DNA from: Fibrobacter succinogenes
GTDB lineage: Bacteria > Fibrobacterota > Fibrobacteria > Fibrobacterales > Fibrobacteraceae
Reading direction: 5' to 3'
Assembly (NCBI GenBank): GCA_902756345.1
Contig: CACVQR010000010.1
Location: forward strand, 62,001 to 126,000
DNA: 64,000 nt
Position numbers and translations under genes: made by a program. The notes under the pieces are model-generated. The model was not told where the DNA came from. It saw nothing but the letters and a program-made list of their open reading frames with translations, and did no database searches. How positions within the stretch are numbered: the first letter of the stretch is position 1; each line of letters begins with the position of its first letter. Shown here one piece after another: positions 15,009-23,201 of this stretch.

Positions 15009-15581
15009 ATGTCCTTTTCTAAAACACTCGCCATTTTCGTGTGCGCCACAGCGTTCTGCTTTGCCGCCAACGATTCGACCGCAAAAACCCAGGCTCCCGC
15101 ACAGGCTAGCACCCAGGCTCCCGCAATTTCGCAAGAAGAAATGCTGATTTTCAAGACTCTACTACAAACTCCGCTTTTCAAGGACAACTTTGTACAGTCT
15201 TGCACGGTGCAATCCATGGAATGGCTCGGTGCAAGCCAGGCCGACAAGACCTGTAATTGCGCCTACAACCGCCTTGTTAAAGACGGCAAGTTCATCAACC
15301 AGATTATGAGCTCGATCAACGGTGACAACATCGATTTCGAGAAATGGGGATTCGACTTTATCGAGCCCTGCATTCCCCAGAACTACCCCGCCGAAACGGA
15401 CAACGCCTTCGTAAAAGAATGCCTTAAGGCCGGCGACGTGGACAAGGCCACCTGCGAATGCGTGCTGAAATCGATCAAAAAGGATTACAGCGTGCGCGAC
15501 CTGATGAAGACCGCCTTCGAGGACCAGAAAAAGCTGGAAATCGATATTATACTTAAATCGGCGCAGTGCCTTTCGAAATAA
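15009..15581 (+). CDS. Exported cysteine-containing protein of unknown function
   Basis: A GGAG sits 6 nt before the ATG. The 190-residue product has a signal peptide (LAIFVCATAFCFA) and a short Gln/Ala/Pro spacer. Its mature region has two similar halves, each with a cysteine group: CTVQSMEWLGASQADKTCNC and later CLKAGDVDKATCECVLK, plus single Cys near CIPQN and at the C-terminus. The ADKTCNCAYNRL and VDKATCECVLKSI segments resemble each other, suggesting an internal duplication with disulfide-bonded helical hairpins. I do not recognise the family. It could be a periplasmic binding or inhibitor protein, but nothing proves it. Confidence 0.7.
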   Translation: MSFSKTLAIFVCATAFCFAANDSTAKTQAPAQASTQAPAISQEEMLIFKTLLQTPLFKDNFVQSCTVQSMEWLGASQADKTCNCAYNRLVKDGKFINQIMSSINGDNIDFEKWGFDFIEPCIPQNYPAETDNAFVKECLKAGDVDKATCECVLKSIKKDYSVRDLMKTAFEDQKKLEIDIILKSAQCLSK

Positions 15582-15608
15582 TTTGAAAAAAACTATATAA
15601 AAAACTAA

Positions 15609-15632
15609 CGGCATCCCCCCCAAGGGATGCCG
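15609..15632 (+). terminator. Hairpin downstream of the 15009 gene
   Basis: Perfect stem CGGCATCCC/GGGATGCCG with a six-base loop, extended by ACTAA/TAGT. There is no clear T-tract after it, so termination is less certain than hairpin formation. Confidence 0.5.
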
Positions 15633-15893
15633 TAGTTGGTGTTTGGGATGTTTGGTTTCGTACCTATAAGATAGATTCGTACGGGGGCAAAAGGTATAGT
15701 GGCAAGACACAAAGCGTTGTTGTGTTTTACAACACCCCAGGCCCCGTTTCAGTCTCAAAATGAGTCAAAAAGGCGTAATTTTTTGAAAAAATGGCATTTT
15801 TTTATTAAACAGCCCGCAATGGAATTGTTGTAAAAGACCCATTTTTAGACAAAAAAAGCCCCAAAACGGCCAAATTTTCTTTTTTCAGGGCGT

Positions 15894-15909
15894 TGGCACG
15901 GTCTTTGCA
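15894..15909 (+). promoter_or_regulatory. Sigma-54 (RpoN) promoter of clpB
   Basis: TGGCACGGTCTTTGCA matches the sigma-54 consensus TGGCACRNNNNTTGCW at every fixed position. The -24 GG (15895-15896) and -12 GC (15907-15908) are separated by exactly 10 bp. Transcription would start near 15920, giving a leader of about 20 nt before the AGAGGA ribosome site and ATG 15941. A sigma-54 activator gene lies elsewhere in the window (44829). Confidence 0.85.
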
Positions 15910-15940
15910 TCTAGAAAGCGGTAAAAAAAGAGAGGAAAAA

Positions 15941-18373
15941 ATGTCCGATTTTAATAACGATGCAGAAAAGGTGTTGGCGAAGGCGCAGAGCCTGCGCGAC
16001 CGTTGCTCGCATTCCTATCTGGGTGCGGCGCATTTGGCGGTGGGGCTTGTCGAAGGCCCTGATGCCACCTTGAAGAAACTCTACAAGTCGAAGGGCGCGA
16101 AGACGAATGAGCTCCGCGGTAAGCTGGAGCCGTTTGTGCAGAAGATTCCGCGCATGGAGGGTGTGAACCCCGACGTGGAACCCGACAACGACTTGAACCG
16201 CATTTTGCGTGCGTCTGTGCAGGCAGCGCGTCAGGTGAACCGTATGGTGACCCCGGGCGATATGCTCGTGGCCCTCATGAAGTTCTCGGGCGACCGCGGC
16301 CTTGCGAAGGTTTTTGAAGATGCGCTGGGCAGCGTGGAGGTCGTGGAAACGTGGCTGTCGGATCCGTTTGCGGGTGCCGCGAATGCCGAGGAACAGTCCC
16401 CGCTGAAACTCTACGGCCGTGAACTTGTGGAAATGGCTGCCGACGGAAAGCTTTCGCCGGTGATTGGCCGTGAAGAAGAGATTCGCCGCGTCATCTTGAT
16501 TTTGAGCCGTAAGACGAAAAACAACCCGTGCCTGGTCGGTGAACCGGGCGTGGGTAAGACCGCCATTGTGGAAGGCCTTGCCGAGCGTATTTACCGCGGC
16601 GACGTGCCTGACGCTTTGAAGGGCAAGAAGTTGTTTGCGCTCGATTTGTCTGCCTTGATGGCGGGTGCAAAATACCGTGGCGATTTCGAGGAACGTTTGA
16701 AAGCCGTGCTCGACGCCCTTGAAGAAGACGGCAACACGCTGCTGTTCATCGATGAAATCCACACCATCGTGGGTGCGGGCAAGACCGAAGGCTCCATGGA
16801 CTTGGGCAACATGCTCAAGCCGAAACTCGCCCGTGGTGAACTGCATTGCATCGGTGCAACGACTACGCAGGAATACCGCAAGTACATCGAGAAGGATTCC
16901 GCCTTGGAACGCCGTTTCCAGCCCGTGCAGGTTGACGAACCCAGCGAAGAAGAATCGATTTCAATTCTGCGTGGCATCAAGGATGGCTTTGACGCGCACC
17001 ACGGCGTGCGTCTGCACGACAACGCGCTTGTGGCGGCGGTGAAACTTTCGAACCGCTACATCAGCGACCGTTTCTTGCCGGACAAGGCCATTGACCTGAT
17101 TGATGAAGCCGCAAGCCTTGTGAAGACGCAGATGGACACCGTGCCGGAAGCCTTGGACACCTTGCAGCGTAAGGAACTCCAGATGAAAATCGAGGAGCAG
17201 GCCTTGGCGAAGGAAACCGACGACACCAGCGTGAAGCGCCTGAAAGAGTTGCGCGAAGAACTCGCGACGACAGATGCTGCAGTCAAGCTGATGCAGGACC
17301 GTTGGCAGGAGAGGCGCGCGAAAAACGCCGAATTGCAGGGCCTCAAGAAATCCTTGCAGCAGGCGAAGGACGAGATGGAGCAGGCTGAAGCCCGCTACGA
17401 CTTGAACCGCGCTGCCGAACTCAAGTACAACAAGATTGTGAACCTTGAAAAGGAAATCGCCGCGAAGACGGAAGAAATCAAGAAGTCCGCCGGCGACGGC
17501 GACTTGAGCGAAGAGGTGACCGAAGAAACCATCGCCCTTGTGGTGAGCCGCTGGACCGGAATTCCGGTGACCAAGCTTTGCGAAGGCGAGAAGGCCAAGT
17601 TGTTGCACCTCGATGAACGCTTGCATGCCCGCGTGATTGGTCAGGACGAGGCCGTGGAAGCGGTTTCCGAAGCAATCTTGCGTAACCGTAGTGGTTTAAG
17701 CCGCGAGAATGCGCCGATTGGTAGCTTCTTGTTCCTGGGCCCGACGGGTGTGGGCAAGACGGAACTTGCGAAGGCGCTTGCCGTGGAACTGTTCGACGAC
17801 GAGAACGCGCTCGTGCGTATTGACATGAGCGAATACATGGAAAAGCATAGCGTGAGCCGTTTGATCGGTGCGCCTCCGGGATACGTGGGCTACGAAGAAG
17901 GCGGCCAGTTGACCGAAGCCGTGCGTACGCATCCGTACTGCGTGATTCTGCTCGACGAAATCGAGAAGGCTCACCCCGACGTGTTCAACACGCTGTTGCA
18001 GGTGCTTGACGACGGTCGACTGACCGACGGCAAGGGCCGTACCGTGAACTTCAAGAACACCTTGATTCTCATGACGTCGAACTTGGGTGCCGCTCACTTC
18101 CAGAACCGCGCTGGCGATGCAAAGCCCGTTACCTTGAAGGAAATTGAGCCGGAACTCCGAGGCTTCTTCAGGCCGGAATTCCTGAACCGTCTGGACGAAG
18201 TGCTGGTGTTCCAGAGCTTAACGAAGCCGCAAATCAAGGACATCGTGAAACTCAAATTCAAGGGACTCGCCGAACGCGCCGCCCGTCAGGATTTGCAGCT
18301 CACGCTGACCGACAAGGCGCTCGATGCCATCGCCGATGGCGCTTACCAGCCGGAATTCGGCGCCGCCCGCTGA
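15941..18373 (+). CDS. clpB: ClpB-type AAA+ disaggregase, 3' end frameshifted
   Basis: ATG 15941 follows AGAGGA; an earlier in-frame start lies inside the promoter. The 810 residues comprise an N-terminal Clp-N domain (about 5-145), AAA-1 with GEPGVGKT (200-207), a coiled-coil middle domain rich in Glu/Lys (about 405-525, which favours ClpB over ClpA), and AAA-2 with GPTGVGKT (600-607), EYMEKHSVSRLIGAPPGYVGYEEGG and the sensor TSNLG. It extracts proteins from aggregates together with DnaK. The C-terminal domain stops abnormally at EFGAAR, where the family has GARPLxRAI and continues. The missing tail (ILAGTV... to a TAA at 18456) is readable in another frame directly downstream, so about a dozen residues are deleted and the frame is shifted. 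The sigma-54 promoter upstream is unusual for this gene. Confidence 0.88.
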   Translation: MSDFNNDAEKVLAKAQSLRDRCSHSYLGAAHLAVGLVEGPDATLKKLYKSKGAKTNELRGKLEPFVQKIPRMEGVNPDVEPDNDLNRILRASVQAARQVNRMVTPGDMLVALMKFSGDRGLAKVFEDALGSVEVVETWLSDPFAGAANAEEQSPLKLYGRELVEMAADGKLSPVIGREEEIRRVILILSRKTKNNPCLVGEPGVGKTAIVEGLAERIYRGDVPDALKGKKLFALDLSALMAGAKYRGDFEERLKAVLDALEEDGNTLLFIDEIHTIVGAGKTEGSMDLGNMLKPKLARGELHCIGATTTQEYRKYIEKDSALERRFQPVQVDEPSEEESISILRGIKDGFDAHHGVRLHDNALVAAVKLSNRYISDRFLPDKAIDLIDEAASLVKTQMDTVPEALDTLQRKELQMKIEEQALAKETDDTSVKRLKELREELATTDAAVKLMQDRWQERRAKNAELQGLKKSLQQAKDEMEQAEARYDLNRAAELKYNKIVNLEKEIAAKTEEIKKSAGDGDLSEEVTEETIALVVSRWTGIPVTKLCEGEKAKLLHLDERLHARVIGQDEAVEAVSEAILRNRSGLSRENAPIGSFLFLGPTGVGKTELAKALAVELFDDENALVRIDMSEYMEKHSVSRLIGAPPGYVGYEEGGQLTEAVRTHPYCVILLDEIEKAHPDVFNTLLQVLDDGRLTDGKGRTVNFKNTLILMTSNLGAAHFQNRAGDAKPVTLKEIEPELRGFFRPEFLNRLDEVLVFQSLTKPQIKDIVKLKFKGLAERAARQDLQLTLTDKALDAIADGAYQPEFGAAR

Positions 18374-18456
18374 GCCATGCAATTCTCGCCGGTACCGTGA
18401 GTGCGGCAAAGCCCGTAGTCATCGACTACGACGGAGCCTCGTTCACAGTGAAGTAA
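18374..18456 (+). pseudogene. clpB: Out-of-frame remainder of the clpB 3' end
   Basis: In the frame beginning CCG at 18367 the bases read PLSHAILAGTVSAAKP and on to a natural-looking FTVK stop at 18454-18456. This matches the expected end of the ClpB C-terminal small domain. It is separated from the main frame by a net frameshift and a missing segment corresponding to the conserved RAIQxxLE part. Confidence 0.7.
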
Positions 18457-18489
18457 TTTCTCCAATCATCCCTCCTCCTAACAAAAAGA

Positions 18490-18525
18490 CCCGCCCCAGT
18501 GAAAACTGGAACGGGCCTTTTTTTT
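18490..18525 (+). terminator. Intrinsic terminator after clpB
   Basis: Stem CCCG..CCAGT / ACTGG..CGGG with two internal mismatches and a GAAA loop, followed by eight T residues on the plus strand. Confidence 0.8.
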
Positions 18526-18544
18526 GCTTTTTAGATGGCTCTAT

Positions 18545-21500
18545 TTATTTCAACGAAACAAACTTGCCACTCACCTTCCCGTTCTGGGAGAGCGTTACGA
18601 GGTAACGACCCGAAGGTACGTTGTCAGAATTCCAAGCGACAGAATGCGTTCCTGCTTCGAGATTACCCGCAGAAAAGCTCTTCACCATTATACCGTTAGC
18701 AGACATAATGTTGATTTTAACGATTCCTGCCGACTTTGTCTCGAACACAATACCATTTCTGCTGAATCCCTTCAATTCTGCAGCAAGCGGGCTAACCACA
18801 CTTTCCTGCACCATATCGTCATCGTAATGACGTTTAGCAAAAGCATCGCCTTCATTTTCAGAGGGGTCGTCATCAGTGGGTTCCTGATCATCTTCGGCAA
18901 CAACCGGTTCCTGGCCCTCACCTTCAACAGGTTCCTGTTCTTCTTCCTCTTCATCTTCTTCGGGAACCACTTCCGGAACAATCGGATCGTAATCCACTCT
19001 GACAACTTTGGTTCTCTGGTGAACAATTGCGATATCAGCATAGAATCGACCATACATCAGTTTGTTAGAGGCCTGTCCGAATACAACATATGATTTAGGA
19101 GCATACAATGTTCCAGCCCAATTAATGCCGAGTGTATACAGACGCTCGCTCTGCATATAGGTAATCAGCTTGAATCCACGAGCAACCAAAGGCAGATCCT
19201 CGTTAATAATTTCGGTTCGCCAATTCAGGAAATCCATGGCAACAACCTGAGTCGCTTCGCCTGGTTTTGTAAACTCAACAGCTGATTTTCTATCCAAAAT
19301 CAGTTCCTTGGCAATAAACGTTCCCGGATTGAGAACCAGTTTACCACCAGCTTCTACTTTAAGCGTCTTATACTTGTCACTCTCCTTCCATTCAAACACT
19401 TCGCCATCCTTGACAACATGTTCAAGTTTCGGTTCCTCATCAAGTGTCCATGTATCAAATTCATCTGAATAGGGGAAGGCTATGGTATTGAGGGCATCCG
19501 ATTTTCCACGAATAGTCACATCAATATCTTTTTTAATCGGATGCTTTAACGACGGAAGCGTGTATGGGGCAACAAACCCATCAACAACCGATTTAACACG
19601 AAGCCACATTCCTCCGCGAGTATAAATGTTACGAACCTTTGCCCATACGCCAAGTATAATTGTACTTTTTGAGTCCCGAGAAGAACTAACAATATCACAA
19701 TAATCCCCATCAGTTTTAGTGGAATTATAGCAGACAACACCATCGTTAAGGGCTACTCTTTCTCTTCCGAAAATAGTAATACCATCCGGAAGATCATATG
19801 ATTTTTGGACAATTTCTATTTTCTTGTCATCCGATTCTAGGTAAGGATCGGTTTCACCCGGATCAAGTTTTCCATTTCCATTGAGGTCTTCGGCGCCATC
19901 CTTTACGCCACCATTATCAGAATCCAGATCGCGATAGGTCGGTTCACCATCACCATCGGAATCATAGTATTCAAAGTTAGTACAACCTACTTCTACCTTT
20001 TCGCCAGTCTTTTCTCCATTTTCATCAACAAGATCCACCTTCAAATTGGTACATCTATCTACCATTGCATAAATTTCATTAAAATCAGAAATTCCATCTT
20101 CATCATAATCCCACTTATCAGGATCAGTTCCAAAACGTTTTACCTCGTCATACGCAATAACACCATCTTTATCCGCATCATTATTTTCGTCATTTAAGAG
20201 AGGGTCTCTATTAAGCACAAAGCTGGGTTTTTCCATAACATAATAAGCTTTATATCGATAAGAATTTGCACTCGCCCAATAATGAGATCCATTATTATCG
20301 GTGTTGATAAAATGGAATACTGGATCCCCCTTTCTTACAACGCAAGTGCTTTTATCATCAGAATAGCAGAAATCATCGCCAGACGTAGCATATCCGTCGA
20401 TAATCATGATATGTCCCGACCCGTTAGAATTAGTCGTGATAACCAAAATAGGTCTCTTGGCTTCAAGACGTTTTCTAAATGTCGTGACATTAATTTCATT
20501 TTCGGCATCCGATTTCATGACGTCTTTATATACTGAATGTTTCGGCATAACGCCACTTTTCAAATAATTCAATTTTACATCATTCATCTTAAATATTTCA
20601 GAATACAAAACAGGTATTACCTCATCACCCGCTCCGCCCAATACTCCCAACGGGAAATACATCAAAGGAGCAAATTCACCATTTTTCTTTGTGAAAGGAT
20701 AATAATTTTTAAGAGACTCTTTCATACCAAGAATTTTGATTTCATCTTGGGTAAGATTTCCATTATAATGTTTGTTTAGAACATTAAACGCAACCGCCCA
20801 ACAACGCCATTCCTCTTCTTCATTTATTGGGTCTGTGAGTTTATGAATTTCATTCCATCTGTTAGCGGCCGCTTTATTGCCCCAATTTGTTGCCAGCATT
20901 CGGGTATCCTTTCTTGCACCAAAAATCGGAGCATTGAGATAGACCATATTTTGTAATATAGATTCCTCATCTCTTTTAAAAATACAACGCAAAAGTGTTT
21001 TCTCATCTTCAAAAGATATTTCATATACAGACATGCCGTATCGATCACTAACAGAAATCACATTCCAAAGATATTCACCACTAGGCAAATCAACTTCAGC
21101 ATAATTAAGATTAGTTTGTTTCTGATAGATCAGAGACTTATCTTCAGGTGAATACACATTCAAAATATATGATTCCGCACCTTCAACATTTACCCAAGAA
21201 AAACGAGGTTTTTGATTTGCGTTTAAGAAAACGACAATCCCATCGGGCATATTATAATCGCGAGCAATGGGCAAACTATTATCACCGCTTTCGATTTCAT
21301 TAGCGCGAAAAATTTTCCAACCTATATTATCAATATAACGGAAAAACGCTCCAACATAGTAAGATTCATACATGCCGTTTACATCCGGAACAATCGTCGG
21401 CAACGGCTCAGAATCACCCATAGTCCCCTGCTTGCCCCAAGCCACGTAATCAACGGTTTTTGAACCGAGAGCAAGTTTGATTTCGCCCGCATTACCAAAA

Positions 21501-22219
21501 GTAAGGTTCTGAATAACAGTGCTAAAATCATCTGCAGGACATTCGAGTGTAATGTCCTGGCAAATACGAAGTTTTTCGCCATGCTTCAAGGTGAAATCAC
21601 CAATAGAGGCGCTATGGCTTTCTGAATTCTTAAGGACGAATCGAGACAGATTCACAGATTCTTTGCCATAGTTTTCAATTTCAACCCATGCCGAACGGGT
21701 GTCGGAATTTTCAGGCTGAATAGCCTTGAAACGCAGTTTTGCAGCAGCCATCGAAGACGGAAGTTCGCCCGTCAGCCATGCACCATTTTGCATCACAACG
21801 ATATTAGGAGCGGCTTTGAAATTGCCTTTTCCCGGGTAACTATAGTCAGAATCCTTATAGAAGTCCTCACCATCGGAATAGACCATACCCAGGCTGATTC
21901 CGCTTTCGTTGGGATAAAAACCGGGAGCGACCGCGTCTACATTTATGTTAACGACGATATAATCGCTCAAGGTGTCCAGCGTGTATGTCGCATTGGGCAT
22001 ATAGTAGGGATAGACATTAAGCGTTCTAGAGTCATCACGTTCTATCAGGTACTTGGCCTGAACATTCTTGAGCGTTTCTGCGGTATTGTTTTTCAAACGC
22101 AGGCGCAGCGTGAGTTGTGTATTATTATTAGATTGTTCATCGAAGGCTTCAACGGTAAGGCCGCTTTGAGCCCAAATGCATGAACATACCAAAAAAACAG
22201 AGCTAAAAACTCGTTTCAT
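18545..22219 (-). CDS. Giant exported protein: lamin-tail, papain-like peptidase, Ca-binding repeats, T9SS-type C-terminal domain
   Basis: Starts at ATG 22219 behind AGGAG. The 1224 residues comprise: signal peptide (1-18); a beta-rich region with a lamin-tail-like domain (about 150-265); a fibronectin-like segment (325-400); a cysteine-peptidase-like segment (about 435-670) with candidate triad Cys473 in EWRCWAVAFNV, His603 in SGHIMIIDGY and Asn639 in FINTDNNG; thrombospondin-3-like DxDxDG calcium repeats (680-800); a beta region (about 800-1095); a Glu/Asp-rich stretch (about 1105-1150); and a C-terminal sorting domain with NGIMVKSFSAGNLEAGTHSV and SGRYLVTLSQNGK, typical of T9SS cargo. It should be exported through the outer membrane and anchored or released. 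The peptidase assignment (C10/C39-like) is inferred from motif spacing. It is not in an operon. Confidence 0.78.
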   Translation of the reverse strand: MKRVFSSVFLVCSCIWAQSGLTVEAFDEQSNNNTQLTLRLRLKNNTAETLKNVQAKYLIERDDSRTLNVYPYYMPNATYTLDTLSDYIVVNINVDAVAPGFYPNESGISLGMVYSDGEDFYKDSDYSYPGKGNFKAAPNIVVMQNGAWLTGELPSSMAAAKLRFKAIQPENSDTRSAWVEIENYGKESVNLSRFVLKNSESHSASIGDFTLKHGEKLRICQDITLECPADDFSTVIQNLTFGNAGEIKLALGSKTVDYVAWGKQGTMGDSEPLPTIVPDVNGMYESYYVGAFFRYIDNIGWKIFRANEIESGDNSLPIARDYNMPDGIVVFLNANQKPRFSWVNVEGAESYILNVYSPEDKSLIYQKQTNLNYAEVDLPSGEYLWNVISVSDRYGMSVYEISFEDEKTLLRCIFKRDEESILQNMVYLNAPIFGARKDTRMLATNWGNKAAANRWNEIHKLTDPINEEEEWRCWAVAFNVLNKHYNGNLTQDEIKILGMKESLKNYYPFTKKNGEFAPLMYFPLGVLGGAGDEVIPVLYSEIFKMNDVKLNYLKSGVMPKHSVYKDVMKSDAENEINVTTFRKRLEAKRPILVITTNSNGSGHIMIIDGYATSGDDFCYSDDKSTCVVRKGDPVFHFINTDNNGSHYWASANSYRYKAYYVMEKPSFVLNRDPLLNDENNDADKDGVIAYDEVKRFGTDPDKWDYDEDGISDFNEIYAMVDRCTNLKVDLVDENGEKTGEKVEVGCTNFEYYDSDGDGEPTYRDLDSDNGGVKDGAEDLNGNGKLDPGETDPYLESDDKKIEIVQKSYDLPDGITIFGRERVALNDGVVCYNSTKTDGDYCDIVSSSRDSKSTIILGVWAKVRNIYTRGGMWLRVKSVVDGFVAPYTLPSLKHPIKKDIDVTIRGKSDALNTIAFPYSDEFDTWTLDEEPKLEHVVKDGEVFEWKESDKYKTLKVEAGGKLVLNPGTFIAKELILDRKSAVEFTKPGEATQVVAMDFLNWRTEIINEDLPLVARGFKLITYMQSERLYTLGINWAGTLYAPKSYVVFGQASNKLMYGRFYADIAIVHQRTKVVRVDYDPIVPEVVPEEDEEEEEQEPVEGEGQEPVVAEDDQEPTDDDPSENEGDAFAKRHYDDDMVQESVVSPLAAELKGFSRNGIVFETKSAGIVKINIMSANGIMVKSFSAGNLEAGTHSVAWNSDNVPSGRYLVTLSQNGKVSGKFVSLK

Positions 22220-22371
22220 TTGTTCTCCTGATTTATGTTATACTGTAAATTTGAACTAAATTATTTAGGACAAATTTAAAAACGTACCAAATATATTAAT
22301 TTGGCTACAATTTTCAAACGCAATTTATACATAAATATTACTTTACACTAAAATATAAGAATAAAATATTC

Positions 22372-23187
22372 TTACAGCTGCTTAAAAATTTTCGCGACTT
22401 CGTCATGAATCAATCCGTTCGAGGCCATACTCGTGTAGCCTTCGTAAATCGGTGCGACCGGCTTGCCGCTTGCATCGAACAGGTCCGTCTTTCCGTCGAT
22501 GGTGCTGAACTTGCCGCCCGCCTCCTTGAACAGGAGCGGATATGGGGCGATATCCCAAAGGGATACCACAGGGTCAATCATCAATTCGGCACGGCCGGCG
22601 GCCACCAAGTAGTAGCCGTAGCAGTCACCCCAGCCGCGGTGCAGCTTGGCTGCGCGACGCACGGCCGCGTACTTTTCGCCGTAACCTGCGGTTTCCATGG
22701 TATTCACCGTGCCCGAAAGCACCAGCGATTCAGACAATGTCGCCACCTTGGAGCAATTCACCGGCTTGCCGTCTAAGAAGGCTCCGCCCTCTTTGACCGC
22801 CCAGACCGCCGTGTTCATCGCAGGAATGCGAATGAGGCTTGCAAGCGGCGTGCCCTTGCGATACAGCGCAATTAAAGTTCCGAACAACGGCACGCCGTGA
22901 ATGAAGGCCTTGGTGCCGTCAATCGGGTCAATGACCCACTGGTATTCCGCATCGGGATTTTCGATACCGAATTCTTCGCCAATCACGCCGAAACCCGGAG
23001 TTTCCTTTTCCCAGAACTTGCGGGCGATTTCTTCGGTGCTCTTGTCAGCGATGGTAACAGGCGTATTGTCCTTTTTCCATTCCACGCCGACACTTGCCTG
23101 AAAATACTTCATGATATTTTCTTGGGCAAGTTCGGCCGCCTTGAGCGCAATCTTCAAAAGCTCTTGATTTTCAGCAGTCGCTGCCAT
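22372..23187 (-). CDS. hisN: Histidinol-phosphatase, inositol-monophosphatase type (HisN)
   Basis: Start chosen at ATG 23187, which has GGAGGTG immediately upstream. A longer frame overlaps hisC. The 271 residues carry the Mg-binding motifs of the IMPase superfamily: GEEFG, WVIDPIDGTKAFIHG and, near the C-terminus, SLWDIAPYPLL. The combination GEEFG plus DPIDGTKAF..GVPLFGTLIAL is characteristic of HisN rather than of inositol phosphatase or CysQ. It would remove phosphate from histidinol phosphate, the penultimate part of histidine synthesis. It follows hisC by 14 bp, which strongly supports the assignment. Confidence 0.9.
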   Translation of the reverse strand: MAATAENQELLKIALKAAELAQENIMKYFQASVGVEWKKDNTPVTIADKSTEEIARKFWEKETPGFGVIGEEFGIENPDAEYQWVIDPIDGTKAFIHGVPLFGTLIALYRKGTPLASLIRIPAMNTAVWAVKEGGAFLDGKPVNCSKVATLSESLVLSGTVNTMETAGYGEKYAAVRRAAKLHRGWGDCYGYYLVAAGRAELMIDPVVSLWDIAPYPLLFKEAGGKFSTIDGKTDLFDASGKPVAPIYEGYTSMASNGLIHDEVAKIFKQL

Positions 23188-23201
23188 AACACCTCCGGCG
23201 A

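Larger units (their letters stand above)
15582..15940. other. Spacer with hairpin and sigma-54 promoter region
   Basis: The spacer holds a 9-bp hairpin after the upstream gene (15609-15632), about 200 bp without recognised features and several A-runs. Its last 50 bp carry the sigma-54 promoter of clpB. No small gene was found. Confidence 0.6.

Noticed and set aside
18524-19093. Plus-strand frame opposite the T9SS giant
   Set aside because: It covers the antisense of the acidic and C-terminal sorting parts, whose codon composition explains the open frame.
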